From assembly GCA_027064425.1 (NCBI GenBank), contig JAMOPO010000052.1:140521-204520 (forward strand): DNA of 64,000 bases, written 5' to 3'. This DNA is from Methanobacteriota archaeon (GTDB lineage Archaea; JAADCQ01; Methanopyri; Methanopyrales; Methanopyraceae). A program made the position numbers and the translations under genes. Position 1 is the first letter of the stretch; each line of letters begins with the position of its first letter. This document shows positions 17,004-25,096 of the stretch, in pieces. The notes below the pieces were generated by a model. The model was given only the letters and a program-made list of their open reading frames with translations, had not been told where the DNA came from and did no database searches.

Positions 17004-18658
17004 CCCTCCGGGAGCAGGTTCCTGGCCCTCTCCAGGTCCTCCTCGGTCACCTTCGGGAACACGGGCTCCGGCTCGGGTATCGAGCCGGCGCGCACGTCCC
17101 GGAGCGCCTCCTCCCACTCCTGATCGTGAACCGAGCTCTCGTAACCCAGGCTCCGCCACAGCTTGTCCGCGCTCTCCGGTAGGAACGGGGCCAGCATCAC
17201 GGCTAGCGCCTTCACGATCCTCGCGCAGCCCTTCAGGACGCGCCTGCACTCCTCCGGGTCCTCCTTCCGCAGGTTCCACGGCTCCCGCTCCTGGAAGTAC
17301 TCGTTCCCGAAGCTGGACAGGTCCAGGACCGCGTACAGTGCCTCCCGGAACTTGAAGTCCTCCAGCAGCTCCGTCACCCGCTCATGGTGCTCCTCGATCT
17401 CCTCGACGACCTCCTCCTCCGCCTCCACGCCCGGAATCTCACCGTCCAGGAACCGGTGGATGAACGAGAGCGTGCGGTACGCGAAGTTGCCCAGGTTGGC
17501 GATCAGCTCGTTGTTGATCTTGTCGCGGAACTCGTCCCAGGAGAAGTCCGCGTCCTTCGTCAGCGGGCTCATCGTGATCAGGTAGTACCGCAGGTAGTCC
17601 GCCGGGAACAGCTCCACGAAGTCTCGCACCCAGACGACCCAGCCCCGACTGGTGCTCATCTTCCGACCCTCGAGGGTCAGGTACTCACCCGCCACGACCG
17701 TGTGCGGCAGGTTCGCACCGACGCCCATCAGCATGGCCGGCCAGAACAGGACGTGGTGCACGATGATGTCCTTCCCGATGAAGTGGATGATCTTAGTGTC
17801 ACCATCGAACCAGTACTCCCTCCAGTCCCGACCCTCCCGCTCGCAGTACTGCTTCGTGAACGTGACGTACCCGATCGGTGCGTCGAACCACACGTAAAAC
17901 ACCTTGTCCTCGTAGCCCTCGAGCGGGATGGGCACGCCCCAGTCGATGTCGCGAGTGATGTCCCAGTCTCGGAGCCCCTCCTTAATCCACTCCAGCGCGT
18001 AGTTCCGGACGTTCCTGGGCAGGTTCTCGTTGGACTCTATCCACTCCTTCAGGTCCTCCTCGAACTCGCTGAGCTTGAAGAACAGGTGCTTTACCCTCCG
18101 CACCTCCGGCTCGGAGTTACAGATCACGCACCGCGGGTCCTCGAGCTGCGTGGGCTCGAGGTGCCGCCCGCACGCCTCGCAGTGATCACCCCGCGCTCCC
18201 TCCTCACCGCAGTACGGGCACCGACCCTCCACGTACCGGTCCGGCAGGGGCCGCTCGCACTTCGGGCAGTACAGCTGCTCAACCTCACGCTCCTCGATGT
18301 ACCCCTTCTCGTGCAACCGCTCGAAGAACCAGTGGGTCATCTTCACGTGCTCCTCGTTGAACTCCCGGCACGTGCACGAGAACTCGTCGAACTCAATGTT
18401 CAGCCGCTCCAGGTCCTCCTTGATCCTCTCGTGGTACTTGCGGACGATCTCCTCCGGCTCCTTGCCCTCGAGCTCGGCCTGCAGCGCGATCGGGACCCCG
18501 TGGTTATCCGTGCCGCCGATGTGGACCGCGTCCACGCCTCGCATCTTGAGGAACCGGGTGTACACGTCCGCGGGCAGGTAGGTGCTGCGCACGTGCCCGA
18601 TGTGCAGTGGTCCGTTGGTGTAGGCGAGGGCCGTCGTCACCAGGACCCGCTCGCTCAC
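17000..18658 (-). CDS. metG: Methionyl-tRNA synthetase
   Basis: A class I synthetase that charges tRNA-Met. The 552 residues include the HIGH motif (YTNGPLHIGHVRS), two zinc knuckles in the connective peptide (CPKCERPLP...CPYCGEEG...CEACGRHL...CVICNSEP) and KMSTS in GRKMSTSRG. The C-terminal helical anticodon domain is present. The extra C-terminal tRNA-binding OB domain is absent from this polypeptide. The start is GTG, 12 bp after the upstream gene. The 3-prime end overlaps the flavoprotein gene by 4 bp. Confidence 0.97.
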   Translation of the reverse strand: MSERVLVTTALAYTNGPLHIGHVRSTYLPADVYTRFLKMRGVDAVHIGGTDNHGVPIALQAELEGKEPEEIVRKYHERIKEDLERLNIEFDEFSCTCREFNEEHVKMTHWFFERLHEKGYIEEREVEQLYCPKCERPLPDRYVEGRCPYCGEEGARGDHCEACGRHLEPTQLEDPRCVICNSEPEVRRVKHLFFKLSEFEEDLKEWIESNENLPRNVRNYALEWIKEGLRDWDITRDIDWGVPIPLEGYEDKVFYVWFDAPIGYVTFTKQYCEREGRDWREYWFDGDTKIIHFIGKDIIVHHVLFWPAMLMGVGANLPHTVVAGEYLTLEGRKMSTSRGWVVWVRDFVELFPADYLRYYLITMSPLTKDADFSWDEFRDKINNELIANLGNFAYRTLSFIHRFLDGEIPGVEAEEEVVEEIEEHHERVTELLEDFKFREALYAVLDLSSFGNEYFQEREPWNLRKEDPEECRRVLKGCARIVKALAVMLAPFLPESADKLWRSLGYESSVHDQEWEEALRDVRAGSIPEPEPVFPKVTEEDLERARNLLPEG

Positions 18659-18670
18659 CTCGCCTCCCCC

Positions 18671-19285
18671 CTACAGGACGTAGCCCCACTTCACTGGGGT
18701 GACGTTGGCCAGCGAGACCGGCTTCAAATCCTCCGCCTTCAGCACTCCCGTGATCGAGTAGGCCACCGGGTACTCGTCGTCCAGCGACGCCACCTCGAAC
18801 TCGTAGATCGATCCCCGCTTCTCGGCCCGGAACACCGCCAGGATCGCCGGCGCCCGCTCCAGCCTCCTCGCCAGCCGCTCCGGGTCGACCCACGGGTTCC
18901 TGACCTGCACCTCCACGACGTACGCCTCCACCTGGTCGAGGAAAACCGCCGGCGCCCTGCCCAGCCCCTCCCGACGCAGCGTCCGGCTGATCAGCTGCCC
19001 CAGCTCCCACTTGGACATGGGCCTCGGAAGCCGCACGATTATGCACGCCTCCACGGACGAGGGGGCCGTCTTAACGCCGCCCACCCTCACGACGTACGGG
19101 ACCCGGAGCAGCGCTCGATGGACGTCCTTCGGCTTGAGCCCCGGCCTCAGGTTGCAGATGACGACGTGGTAGCACGCCACCTGGGCCCCCTTGGACGAGA
19201 TGGCCCACTGGTACGCCAGGATCCCCGCCACCGAGCCCGTCAGGGCGGCCGCCAAAACGACGATCGCCACCCTGCCCGCCCGCAC
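18671..19285 (-). CDS. Membrane-anchored protein, unknown function
   Basis: About 204 residues. One N-terminal membrane helix (VAIVVLAAALTGSVAGILAYQW) is followed by an external domain with two alpha/beta repeats (PKDVHRALLRVPYVVRV... and DPERLARRLERAPAILAVF). The repeats resemble ferredoxin-like modules but have no recognised motif. GTG 19285 is chosen because GGGGG lies 8 nt before it; GTG 19291 would overlap the upstream stop. It is the middle gene of the run hisB, GT-B, membrane protein, this gene, metG. Confidence 0.6.
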   Translation of the reverse strand: MRAGRVAIVVLAAALTGSVAGILAYQWAISSKGAQVACYHVVICNLRPGLKPKDVHRALLRVPYVVRVGGVKTAPSSVEACIIVRLPRPMSKWELGQLISRTLRREGLGRAPAVFLDQVEAYVVEVQVRNPWVDPERLARRLERAPAILAVFRAEKRGSIYEFEVASLDDEYPVAYSITGVLKAEDLKPVSLANVTPVKWGYVL

Positions 19286-19287
19286 GC

Positions 19288-20181
19288 TCACAGCCCCCTG
19301 CTCACCGCCACGGTCATCAGTATCGACATCCCCGTCACCCAGGCGACGGAGTTCGGCGCCACCGGCTGCGCGAGGTAGCCCAGCACCCGGATCAGCGCCT
19401 GTACCAGCATCGGGAGCACCCCGACCACCGCGGCACCGACCAGCCACCGCTTACACCACCGCGGCCTCACCGCCCAGACCAGGTAGAGGCCCAATCCCGC
19501 CACCAGCGGCTTGCACATGAACCCGCCGTCAACGGCCCCGAGCACGGTGAGGAACCCGGCGACGGAGAGCATGATCGGCTCCAGCACCGTCCCGCGCCGC
19601 TCGTGCACGCTCAGCGGGTGGAGGAACCCCAGCGCGACGTAAGCGGCCACCGTGATCAGCGCGAGGGGGACGGCGAGAGGCCAGGGGACGTACTTCGCCA
19701 GCACCGAGCCGTAATGGTACTTGGTGCGGACGTGGCGGAGCGCCAGGTCCAGAATCTTACCCACGCACGCCTTCAGCGCGTGGGTGTGCGTGAGGGACGT
19801 CGTCTCCCCGACCGAGCCTCCACCCGTGATGACGACGAGGGTGCCGGCCTTCATCCGGTACGGCGTGTTCAGCTGGATGACCAGCTGGCCGAGGTAGGGA
19901 AGCAGGGCGATGCCGACCACCGTCGCGCCCGCCGCGCGGTTCCCAACCTCGAGCACGGGCCGACCGTGGCCCGCCAGCAGCAGGCACATCAGCCCAACGT
20001 GAGCGAGCAGGAGCGCGGGTTTAGCCTCCGTGGACCCCGTCAGTACCGGGTAGAAGAACTCGCGCACCAGGGCGTCGAGTGGCGTGTCCGTAGCGACCAG
20101 GAGCGCCGCGATTCCCAGCAGGAACGCTCCCGCGAGCCGGAGGTACCGGTCAACCCTCGACCGCCTCGAGGATGCGGTCAA
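19288..20181 (-). CDS. Polytopic membrane protein, unknown function
   Basis: 297 residues with about seven membrane segments. A hydrophilic loop (VITGGGSVGETTSLTHTHALKAC) lies near residue 120, with conserved-looking His and Thr. I know no family with this loop. The TTG at 20181 overlaps the end of the upstream glycosyltransferase by 32 bp and has GGAGGGG 9-11 nt upstream. A role in envelope sugar or lipid metabolism is only suggested by its GT-B neighbour. Confidence 0.6.
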   Translation of the reverse strand: MTASSRRSRVDRYLRLAGAFLLGIAALLVATDTPLDALVREFFYPVLTGSTEAKPALLLAHVGLMCLLLAGHGRPVLEVGNRAAGATVVGIALLPYLGQLVIQLNTPYRMKAGTLVVITGGGSVGETTSLTHTHALKACVGKILDLALRHVRTKYHYGSVLAKYVPWPLAVPLALITVAAYVALGFLHPLSVHERRGTVLEPIMLSVAGFLTVLGAVDGGFMCKPLVAGLGLYLVWAVRPRWCKRWLVGAAVVGVLPMLVQALIRVLGYLAQPVAPNSVAWVTGMSILMTVAVSRGL

Positions 20182-21118
20182 CAGCCTCGGCCCCTCCGCG
20201 GACCAGCCACCTGCCGTCCGGGCGCTCGGCGACCTCCACCGGGTCGGTCTCCTCCACCTCGTCCAGGCTCAGCACGGGAACCCCCGACTCCCGGGCGATC
20301 CAGTGACTTAAGTGCCTCGGATGCAGCTCCCACACCTTGACCGCCCTGTTGCCCACCACGCACGCCTCAATGGTCACCCCGAACCCCCCGGAGAAGACGA
20401 CCGTGTCGGCCACCATCATCGCGCCGGGCAGGTCCACGAATCCGCGCAGGCGGTCGAACCCCGGGGGCGCGCCGACGCGGAACGGAACGACGAGCGGGTC
20501 GTGCTCGGACAGCCGCCTCAGGAGCCGCCTCGCCCCCTCCTCCGTCACGTCCCCTCCCAGGCAGACCAGCACACGATCCCGGCACTCCTCGGGCACCGGG
20601 CCCGGGATCTCACCCCTGAGGTGCCGCTCGGCGAGGTACTGGGCCAGCGGCGGCCCCGGGATGACCCTCGCCCGCGCGCCCGACCTCCGCTCCAGCTCCC
20701 TCGCGAACTCCCGGGAGAAGGGAACCAGTACCTCGGAGGCGAACCGGACCACCTCCACCGGGTTGTACACGTCCATTTCCACGTGCACGGACCTGACGCG
20801 CAGCGCCGCGGCCGCGAGCAGGGACTTCCGCGCGTCCCCGGTGTTGCCGGAGGATAGCACGACCGAGGGCCGATCCCGAGCCATCCGCGCCAGCACCCGG
20901 GTCAGGTCCACCGCGAAGCCGAGGTAGCCGCGCCACCCCTCCCGTCGCCTAGACCTGCCGAGCGTGCGCGCGTCCCGCCCCTCCCACCGTAGCACCTCGG
21001 AGCCGCGCCCGTGCCCGTACACCCGAACGTCCCAGCCCTCGCGCTCGAGCCGCTCGAGGACCGGGAGCAGGTTCTTCGCCGGCGAGGGTTCTACAAGGGC
21101 GAACGCCCGCTCACCCAC
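20150..21118 (-). CDS. GT-B fold (MurG-like) glycosyltransferase-like protein
   Basis: 322 residues from GTG 21118. The N-terminal half carries an NLLPVLERLEREGWDVRVYG Rossmann start and SVVLSSGNTGDARKSLLAAAALRVRSVHVEMDVY. The C-terminal half has VLVCLGGDVTEEG and the acceptor-site VADTVVFSGGFGVTIEACVVGN, as in MurG and DUF354-type transferases. The donor and acceptor are unknown. It overlaps hisB by 8 bp, so it is translationally coupled to it, without an obvious functional link. Confidence 0.65.
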   Translation of the reverse strand: MGERAFALVEPSPAKNLLPVLERLEREGWDVRVYGHGRGSEVLRWEGRDARTLGRSRRREGWRGYLGFAVDLTRVLARMARDRPSVVLSSGNTGDARKSLLAAAALRVRSVHVEMDVYNPVEVVRFASEVLVPFSREFARELERRSGARARVIPGPPLAQYLAERHLRGEIPGPVPEECRDRVLVCLGGDVTEEGARRLLRRLSEHDPLVVPFRVGAPPGFDRLRGFVDLPGAMMVADTVVFSGGFGVTIEACVVGNRAVKVWELHPRHLSHWIARESGVPVLSLDEVEETDPVEVAERPDGRWLVRGGAEAVDRILEAVEG

Positions 21119-21710
21119 GTCCCAGCCTCCCCTTGGTGGACGGGACGCCCTCCTCGACCACCTCCACCGCCTCCCGCAGGGCCCGAGCCACCGCCTTGAA
21201 CATTGCCTCCACGGCGTGATGATCGTTGTCCCACGCCCGGAACTCCACGTGCATCGTGGTCCCGGAGTTCTCGCAGAAGCTGCGCCAGAAGTGCGGTACG
21301 TTCTCCAGCGAGAGCGGTGGATCGCCGATCCCGGGTCGGGAGGGATTGAACCCGCTGACCCGGAGGTAGGCCCGACCGGACAAGTCCAGGGCGCAGAGGA
21401 CCAGGGAGCCATCCATGGGTACCATGGACCAGGCCATCCGGCGGATCCCGGACCGGTCGCCCAGAGCCTCGTCGAGCGCCTTGCCCAGGCAGATGCCCAC
21501 GTCCTCCACCACGTGGTGATCGTCCACCTCCAGGTCGCCCACCACCTCGACCTCCAGGTCCAGTCCACCGTGAAGCGCCAGCTGTTCCAGCAGGTGGTCA
21601 AAGAACGGGAGCCCGGTGTCAACGTCGGCGGAGCCCTCCCCGTCGAGATCCATCCGGACGCTGACGTCCGTCTCCTCGGTCCTCCGCCGGACCTCTCCCA
21701 CCCTGCTCAA
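21111..21710 (-). CDS. hisB: Imidazoleglycerol-phosphate dehydratase
   Basis: Sixth step of histidine synthesis. The 199 residues contain the internal repeat of Mn-binding motifs: FFDHLLEQLALHGGLDLEVE...DDHHVVEDVGICLG in the first half, and RAWDNDHHAVEAMFKAVARAL in the second. This is the monofunctional form without the phosphatase domain. The start is TTG 21710. No other his gene is nearby. A TATA-like patch at 21,737-21,744 probably drives it. Confidence 0.96.
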   Translation of the reverse strand: MSRVGEVRRRTEETDVSVRMDLDGEGSADVDTGLPFFDHLLEQLALHGGLDLEVEVVGDLEVDDHHVVEDVGICLGKALDEALGDRSGIRRMAWSMVPMDGSLVLCALDLSGRAYLRVSGFNPSRPGIGDPPLSLENVPHFWRSFCENSGTTMHVEFRAWDNDHHAVEAMFKAVARALREAVEVVEEGVPSTKGRLGRG

Positions 21711-21736
21711 CGCGACTCTCCCCGCCGATCGATCCG

Positions 21737-21744
21737 TCTAAAAG
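21737..21744. promoter_or_regulatory. TATA-like element between hisB and the 21776 gene
   Basis: TCTAAAAG in a 65-bp divergent gap that is otherwise GC-rich. It lies about 28-32 bp from both starts, so it could direct leaderless or near-leaderless transcripts in either direction. Confidence 0.4.
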
Positions 21745-21775
21745 GCCGGCTCGGGGCATCGGGCCGGGCGATCGC

Positions 21776-22174
21776 GTGGAGCGCGCGCTGGCGGCTGCGT
21801 GCGTGCTGCTGGGCGCGGTGCTGCTGTGGGCGTCCCACGGGGTGCCAGAGGATAAGGTTACGGCCGCGAGCCTTCGCGGGCTTCCGGACGGAACGCTGGT
21901 GCTCGTGGACGGGAAGGTCTCACGGCTTGTCACGCTCCGGCGCGGGTGCTTGGTGGAGGTGCGGGTTAGGGACGGCACGGTGCCGGTGTACCTCACGGAG
22001 TCCGCCGGTCGGGAGCGTGTGCCGGCCCCGGGCGAAAGGTTTCGAGCCCTGGGCCGAGTGGAATCCTACGAGGGTAGGAAGGAGGTGAGGGTTGATGCGT
22101 CGGGGCTACGTGCTGCCGGTGGCGGTGGGCGTTCTGGTGGCCCTGATCCTGCCGTACGTGGTGTACGGTGGTAA
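21776..22174 (+). CDS. Small exported or anchored OB-fold-like protein
   Basis: 132 residues. The N-terminus is a hydrophobic signal or anchor (ALAAACVLLGAVLLWASHG). The core (DGTLVLVDGKVSRLVTLRRGCLVEVRV...VPVYLTE) has the strand order of OB-fold nucleic-acid or ligand-binding modules. The last 27 residues overlap the next gene out of frame and are low-complexity. The start is GTG 21776. It is probably cotranscribed with the gene at 22095. Confidence 0.6.
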   Translation: MERALAAACVLLGAVLLWASHGVPEDKVTAASLRGLPDGTLVLVDGKVSRLVTLRRGCLVEVRVRDGTVPVYLTESAGRERVPAPGERFRALGRVESYEGRKEVRVDASGLRAAGGGGRSGGPDPAVRGVRW

Positions 22175-22898
22175 GCCGGAGGGTCCGGGCTACCCGACGG
22201 AGCTTTACGGGTTCAGGGTCAGCCTGGCGAGTCCCGATCTGGCCGTCACGGACATCGTACCCAGGAAGACGCTGCTGATGGAGCACGAGCTGCGGGTCGA
22301 CTCGCCGGGCTGGTCGGTGCACTTCGTGCCGGACTGGCCTCCCGTCGTTCTGGTTCACGCGGTGAGAATGAGCGACGAAGAACTGGCGGTTAGGAACCTG
22401 TGGGCGGTCGTCCTCCAGGAGGGTGCCGGGCGGATCTTCATGCCGGACGAGTTCGTGGAGGGCGGCGTGCCGGGGCTGATCACGGGGATCGCCGGCCAGG
22501 CGTGGGCGTGGAAGCACCTGAAGTGGGCCCGGAAGTACGGGGTGATCCACGGGCTGCGGAGGTACGCGCGGGAGGTGGGCCCGAGCCGGGTAAGTCGAGA
22601 GATCCGTCGGGAGTACGGGAAGGAGCCGTGGCGGGCCCTGCTGGACTTCTGTGAGATGATGCGGTGCAGCGACGTGGGGCGCTTCCTGCGCTCCAAGCGC
22701 CTGTCCTTCCGGGACTTCTTAACCAGCCGGGATCCGGAGTTAGTCGCCCAGGTCCTGACGGTGCTGGACCTGGGCAGACTGGACCCGGAGGTGGCTAAGA
22801 AGAGGATCCGGTACGTGTTGGACGCTCGGGCGTACCCGCTGCCAAAAAGTGAGGAGTGGGCGTTGAGGGAGGCGGCGCGGAGGCTGCTTCACGGGTGA
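22095..22898 (+). CDS. Membrane-anchored protein, unknown function
   Basis: 267 residues. One N-terminal membrane helix (VLPVAVGVLVALILPYVVYG) is followed by a soluble domain. An AVVLQEGAGRIFMPDEFVEGGVPGLITG segment and several basic helices follow. I recognise no family. A full GGAGGTGA lies just upstream; ATG 22095 and TTG 22092 are both possible. The 3-prime end overlaps TFB convergently by 10 bp. Confidence 0.6.
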   Translation: MRRGYVLPVAVGVLVALILPYVVYGGKPEGPGYPTELYGFRVSLASPDLAVTDIVPRKTLLMEHELRVDSPGWSVHFVPDWPPVVLVHAVRMSDEELAVRNLWAVVLQEGAGRIFMPDEFVEGGVPGLITGIAGQAWAWKHLKWARKYGVIHGLRRYAREVGPSRVSREIRREYGKEPWRALLDFCEMMRCSDVGRFLRSKRLSFRDFLTSRDPELVAQVLTVLDLGRLDPEVAKKRIRYVLDARAYPLPKSEEWALREAARRLLHG

Positions 22899-23806
22899 AG
22901 GTCGATGCCCAGGGCCTCGCAGATCTCCTTGTACCGGTTGCGGATGGTGACCTCGGTTACCTTGGCGACCTCGGCGATCTCCCGCTGCGTCCGGCGTTCG
23001 CCCTCGAGGATGCAGGCGATGTAGAGGGCCGCGGCGGCGATGCCGGCGGGACCCTTGCCCACGGTGATGCCCTTCTCCTTCGCCTTCTCGATGATCTCCT
23101 GCGCCTTCGCCTCGACGTCCTCCGAGACGTTCAGCTTGGACGCGAAGCGTGGCAGGTGGTCCGAGGGCTCGGTCGGGCGCTGGTTGAGTCCGAGCTTGCG
23201 CTGCAGGACCCGGTAGGCGCGGAGGATCTCGTTCTCGTCGGGCATGTTCAGCGCCTCGGCGATCTCGCGGGCCGTGCGTGGGTGCCTCGTCTCCTTGCAC
23301 GCGGCGAAGACGGCCGCTCCGAGCACGCTCTCGATCCCGCGCCCGCGGACGATTCCCTTCTCGTACGCCTTCCGGTAGATCGCGGCGGCGCGCTCCTTCG
23401 CCGGCTCGGGGAGCTGCAGCTTGGAGGCCAGCACCTCGAGCTCTTGGAACGCCTGCTGGAAGTTACGCTCCCGGCTGCTGGAGGCCTTGATCCGGTTGTC
23501 CCAGGTTCTCAGCCGCTGCATGTGCGGGTTCTTCCGTCCGGAGGAGTCGCGCAGCTCGCGGTCGATGATCGTGGACAGGCCCTTATCCGGCAGCCGGACC
23601 TTCGCGGGCTCCCCGGTCCGGGAGCGGCGCTGCCGCTGGTCGGAGTTGAAGTGGCGCCACTCCGGGCCGGGGTCGATCACGGGTTCCTCGTTCACGAGCC
23701 CGCACTTCTCGCAAACGTACTCACCGCGCTCCTCATCGAAGACGATCTCGCGGGACCCGCAGGCCGGGCAGACCATCTCCCCAGCATCCTTCTCAGAATT
23801 AGCCAT
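22889..23806 (-). CDS. tfb: Transcription factor B (TFIIB homolog)
   Basis: Bridges TBP-DNA and RNA polymerase. The 305 residues hold an N-terminal zinc ribbon (CPACGSREIVFD...CEKCGLV), the B-reader/linker region (GPEWRHFNSDQRQRRSRTGEP), and two cyclin folds (AAAIYRKAYEKGIVRGRGIESVLGAAVFAACK and the second repeat with ALYIACILEGERRTQREIAEV). GAR1 is the adjacent upstream gene, a common euryarchaeal pairing. The start is ATG 23806. Confidence 0.97.
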   Translation of the reverse strand: MANSEKDAGEMVCPACGSREIVFDEERGEYVCEKCGLVNEEPVIDPGPEWRHFNSDQRQRRSRTGEPAKVRLPDKGLSTIIDRELRDSSGRKNPHMQRLRTWDNRIKASSSRERNFQQAFQELEVLASKLQLPEPAKERAAAIYRKAYEKGIVRGRGIESVLGAAVFAACKETRHPRTAREIAEALNMPDENEILRAYRVLQRKLGLNQRPTEPSDHLPRFASKLNVSEDVEAKAQEIIEKAKEKGITVGKGPAGIAAAALYIACILEGERRTQREIAEVAKVTEVTIRNRYKEICEALGIDLHP

Positions 23807-23822
23807 GCCTCGGCACACCCCA

Positions 23823-24101
23823 TTACCTCCGCCGGGGTCGCCTACGCCTTCTCCTCGGGGGCCTACGCCTGCGTCTGGGCGGGATGAACAGCTCCTTGCC
23901 CACGAATCTCTCCAACCGCTCCTTCGACTTGTCCCGGATCGCCACGTAGGGCTTGTCCGCAGGCCCGAACACGTCGACGATGATGCCCACACGCTCCCGG
24001 CGGCGGGTCACCACGGGCGCGCCCAGCGGCGGTACCTCCTCGGCTCGGGCGATCAGGTTCCCCCGAGGGGTTACGTGCAGGGCCTTCCCGAGCCTGCGCA
24101 T
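23823..24101 (-). CDS. gar1: GAR1-like H/ACA snoRNP protein
   Basis: A component of the H/ACA guide RNP that makes pseudouridine in rRNA. The 92 residues comprise the beta-barrel core (LHVTPRGNLIARAEEVPPLGAPVV...RVGIIVDVFGPADKPYVAIRD). The 20-residue tail is almost pure Arg and Pro, replacing the RGG tail of eukaryotic GAR1. Adjacency to tfb supports the call. Confidence 0.88.
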   Translation of the reverse strand: MRRLGKALHVTPRGNLIARAEEVPPLGAPVVTRRRERVGIIVDVFGPADKPYVAIRDKSKERLERFVGKELFIPPRRRRRPPRRRRRRPRRR

Positions 24102-24140
24102 GGTGACACCGCCTCCATGTTCGATGTTGAGGCTCCGGCT

Positions 24141-24665
24141 TTATCCTTTACGCGTGAACCTCCGGCTAACGCGCTCCTGACGCGACCGCTTGTTGGCACA
24201 CTCAGAGCACACGTCGACTTTCTTGTTGCTCTTAAACCTCTTACCACACAGTTTGCACCTGCACTCGTAGAGGCGCGCCCGCTTCCCCTCCCGCCTCGCC
24301 ATCCGCTTGATCCGGCTCGTCCGCTCCACCTCCCGGGTCAGGTAGAACCAGGTATCACCGAACACGTCTCGGCCCCGCATGACCACCTTCCTCGCCACCT
24401 CCAGCCCGGACGGGTCCCCCCTCATGGCCCGGACCATCGCGCTTAAGAACTGCCTCTCCCGGTACCGGTAGATGTCGATGGCGTCGTTCGGGCAGACGCG
24501 GACGCACTCGTCGCACGCGTCGCAGGCCTCCAGGTTTACGATCACGACCTCGTCGCCCTTCACATCCAGCACGCCGCGGTCGCACACCTCCACGCAGAGC
24601 GCGCAGGAGGGACCCTCGCAGCGCTCCCGATCGATCTCGATCCTTCGGACCGCCAACTCCTCCAC
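24141..24665 (-). CDS. 2x[4Fe-4S] ferredoxin fused to a C-terminal zinc ribbon
   Basis: 174 residues. The N-terminal ferredoxin has two clusters of cysteines (Cys16, 21, 24, 28 and Cys48, 51, 54, 58; CDECVRVCP). A 70-residue basic linker follows. The C-terminus has CRCKLCGKRFKSNKKVDVCSEC, a zinc-ribbon or Fpg-like finger, and an Arg/Lys-rich tail. The combination suggests a redox-active nucleic-acid- or ribosome-binding protein. The start is GTG 24665, or TTG 24656, which fits the G-run spacing better. No characterised homolog is known to me. Confidence 0.75.
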   Translation of the reverse strand: MEELAVRRIEIDRERCEGPSCALCVEVCDRGVLDVKGDEVVIVNLEACDACDECVRVCPNDAIDIYRYRERQFLSAMVRAMRGDPSGLEVARKVVMRGRDVFGDTWFYLTREVERTSRIKRMARREGKRARLYECRCKLCGKRFKSNKKVDVCSECANKRSRQERVSRRFTRKG

Positions 24666-24673
24666 CCCAGGGG

Positions 24674-25078
24674 ATGAAACGCTTGAACGTGCATGTTAGG
24701 GAGCGGGAAGGAGACGTCGTGCTGGAGTTCTGCGGGGAGGACGGGTGCATCCAGGTGTCGGCCCGGGCCTTCTACACCGCGGTGATAATGAGCGGCGAGG
24801 ACACCGTGGAGAAGACCAAGGAGCTCCTCACCAAGCCCTTCGAGCTGCTCGGGGAGGATCCCCCCGAGGTGCGCGTCCGCAGGTCGGAGGATCCGGAGGG
24901 TACCCTGCTGAACCCTTGGGTGACCTCGTCGCACGAGGAGGTCGAGTTCTTTACGTTCGAGCTGGAACGGGGAGGCGAGACTTTAAAACTCTCCTTGGCA
25001 GTCCCGCGCGGCTCTCGGGGCGGCACCTCAAAAATCAAGGAGGTCATTAACCTATTGAAGTCTCGACTCCCGTGGTGA
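24674..25078 (+). CDS. Hypothetical protein
   Basis: 134 residues, mixed alpha/beta. The N-terminus is strand-rich (LNVHVREREGDVVLEFCGEDGCIQV). The centre reads GEDTVEKTKELLTKPFELLGEDPPEVRVR, and the end reads SKIKEVINLLKSRLPW. I recognise no motif. ATG 24674 directly follows GGGG, so TTG 24683 (spacing 9) may be the true start. It precedes the PhoU-like regulator by 18 bp and is probably cotranscribed with it. Confidence 0.55.
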   Translation: MKRLNVHVREREGDVVLEFCGEDGCIQVSARAFYTAVIMSGEDTVEKTKELLTKPFELLGEDPPEVRVRRSEDPEGTLLNPWVTSSHEEVEFFTFELERGGETLKLSLAVPRGSRGGTSKIKEVINLLKSRLPW

Positions 25079-25096
25079 GCCGGAGGTGAGCTCGTC

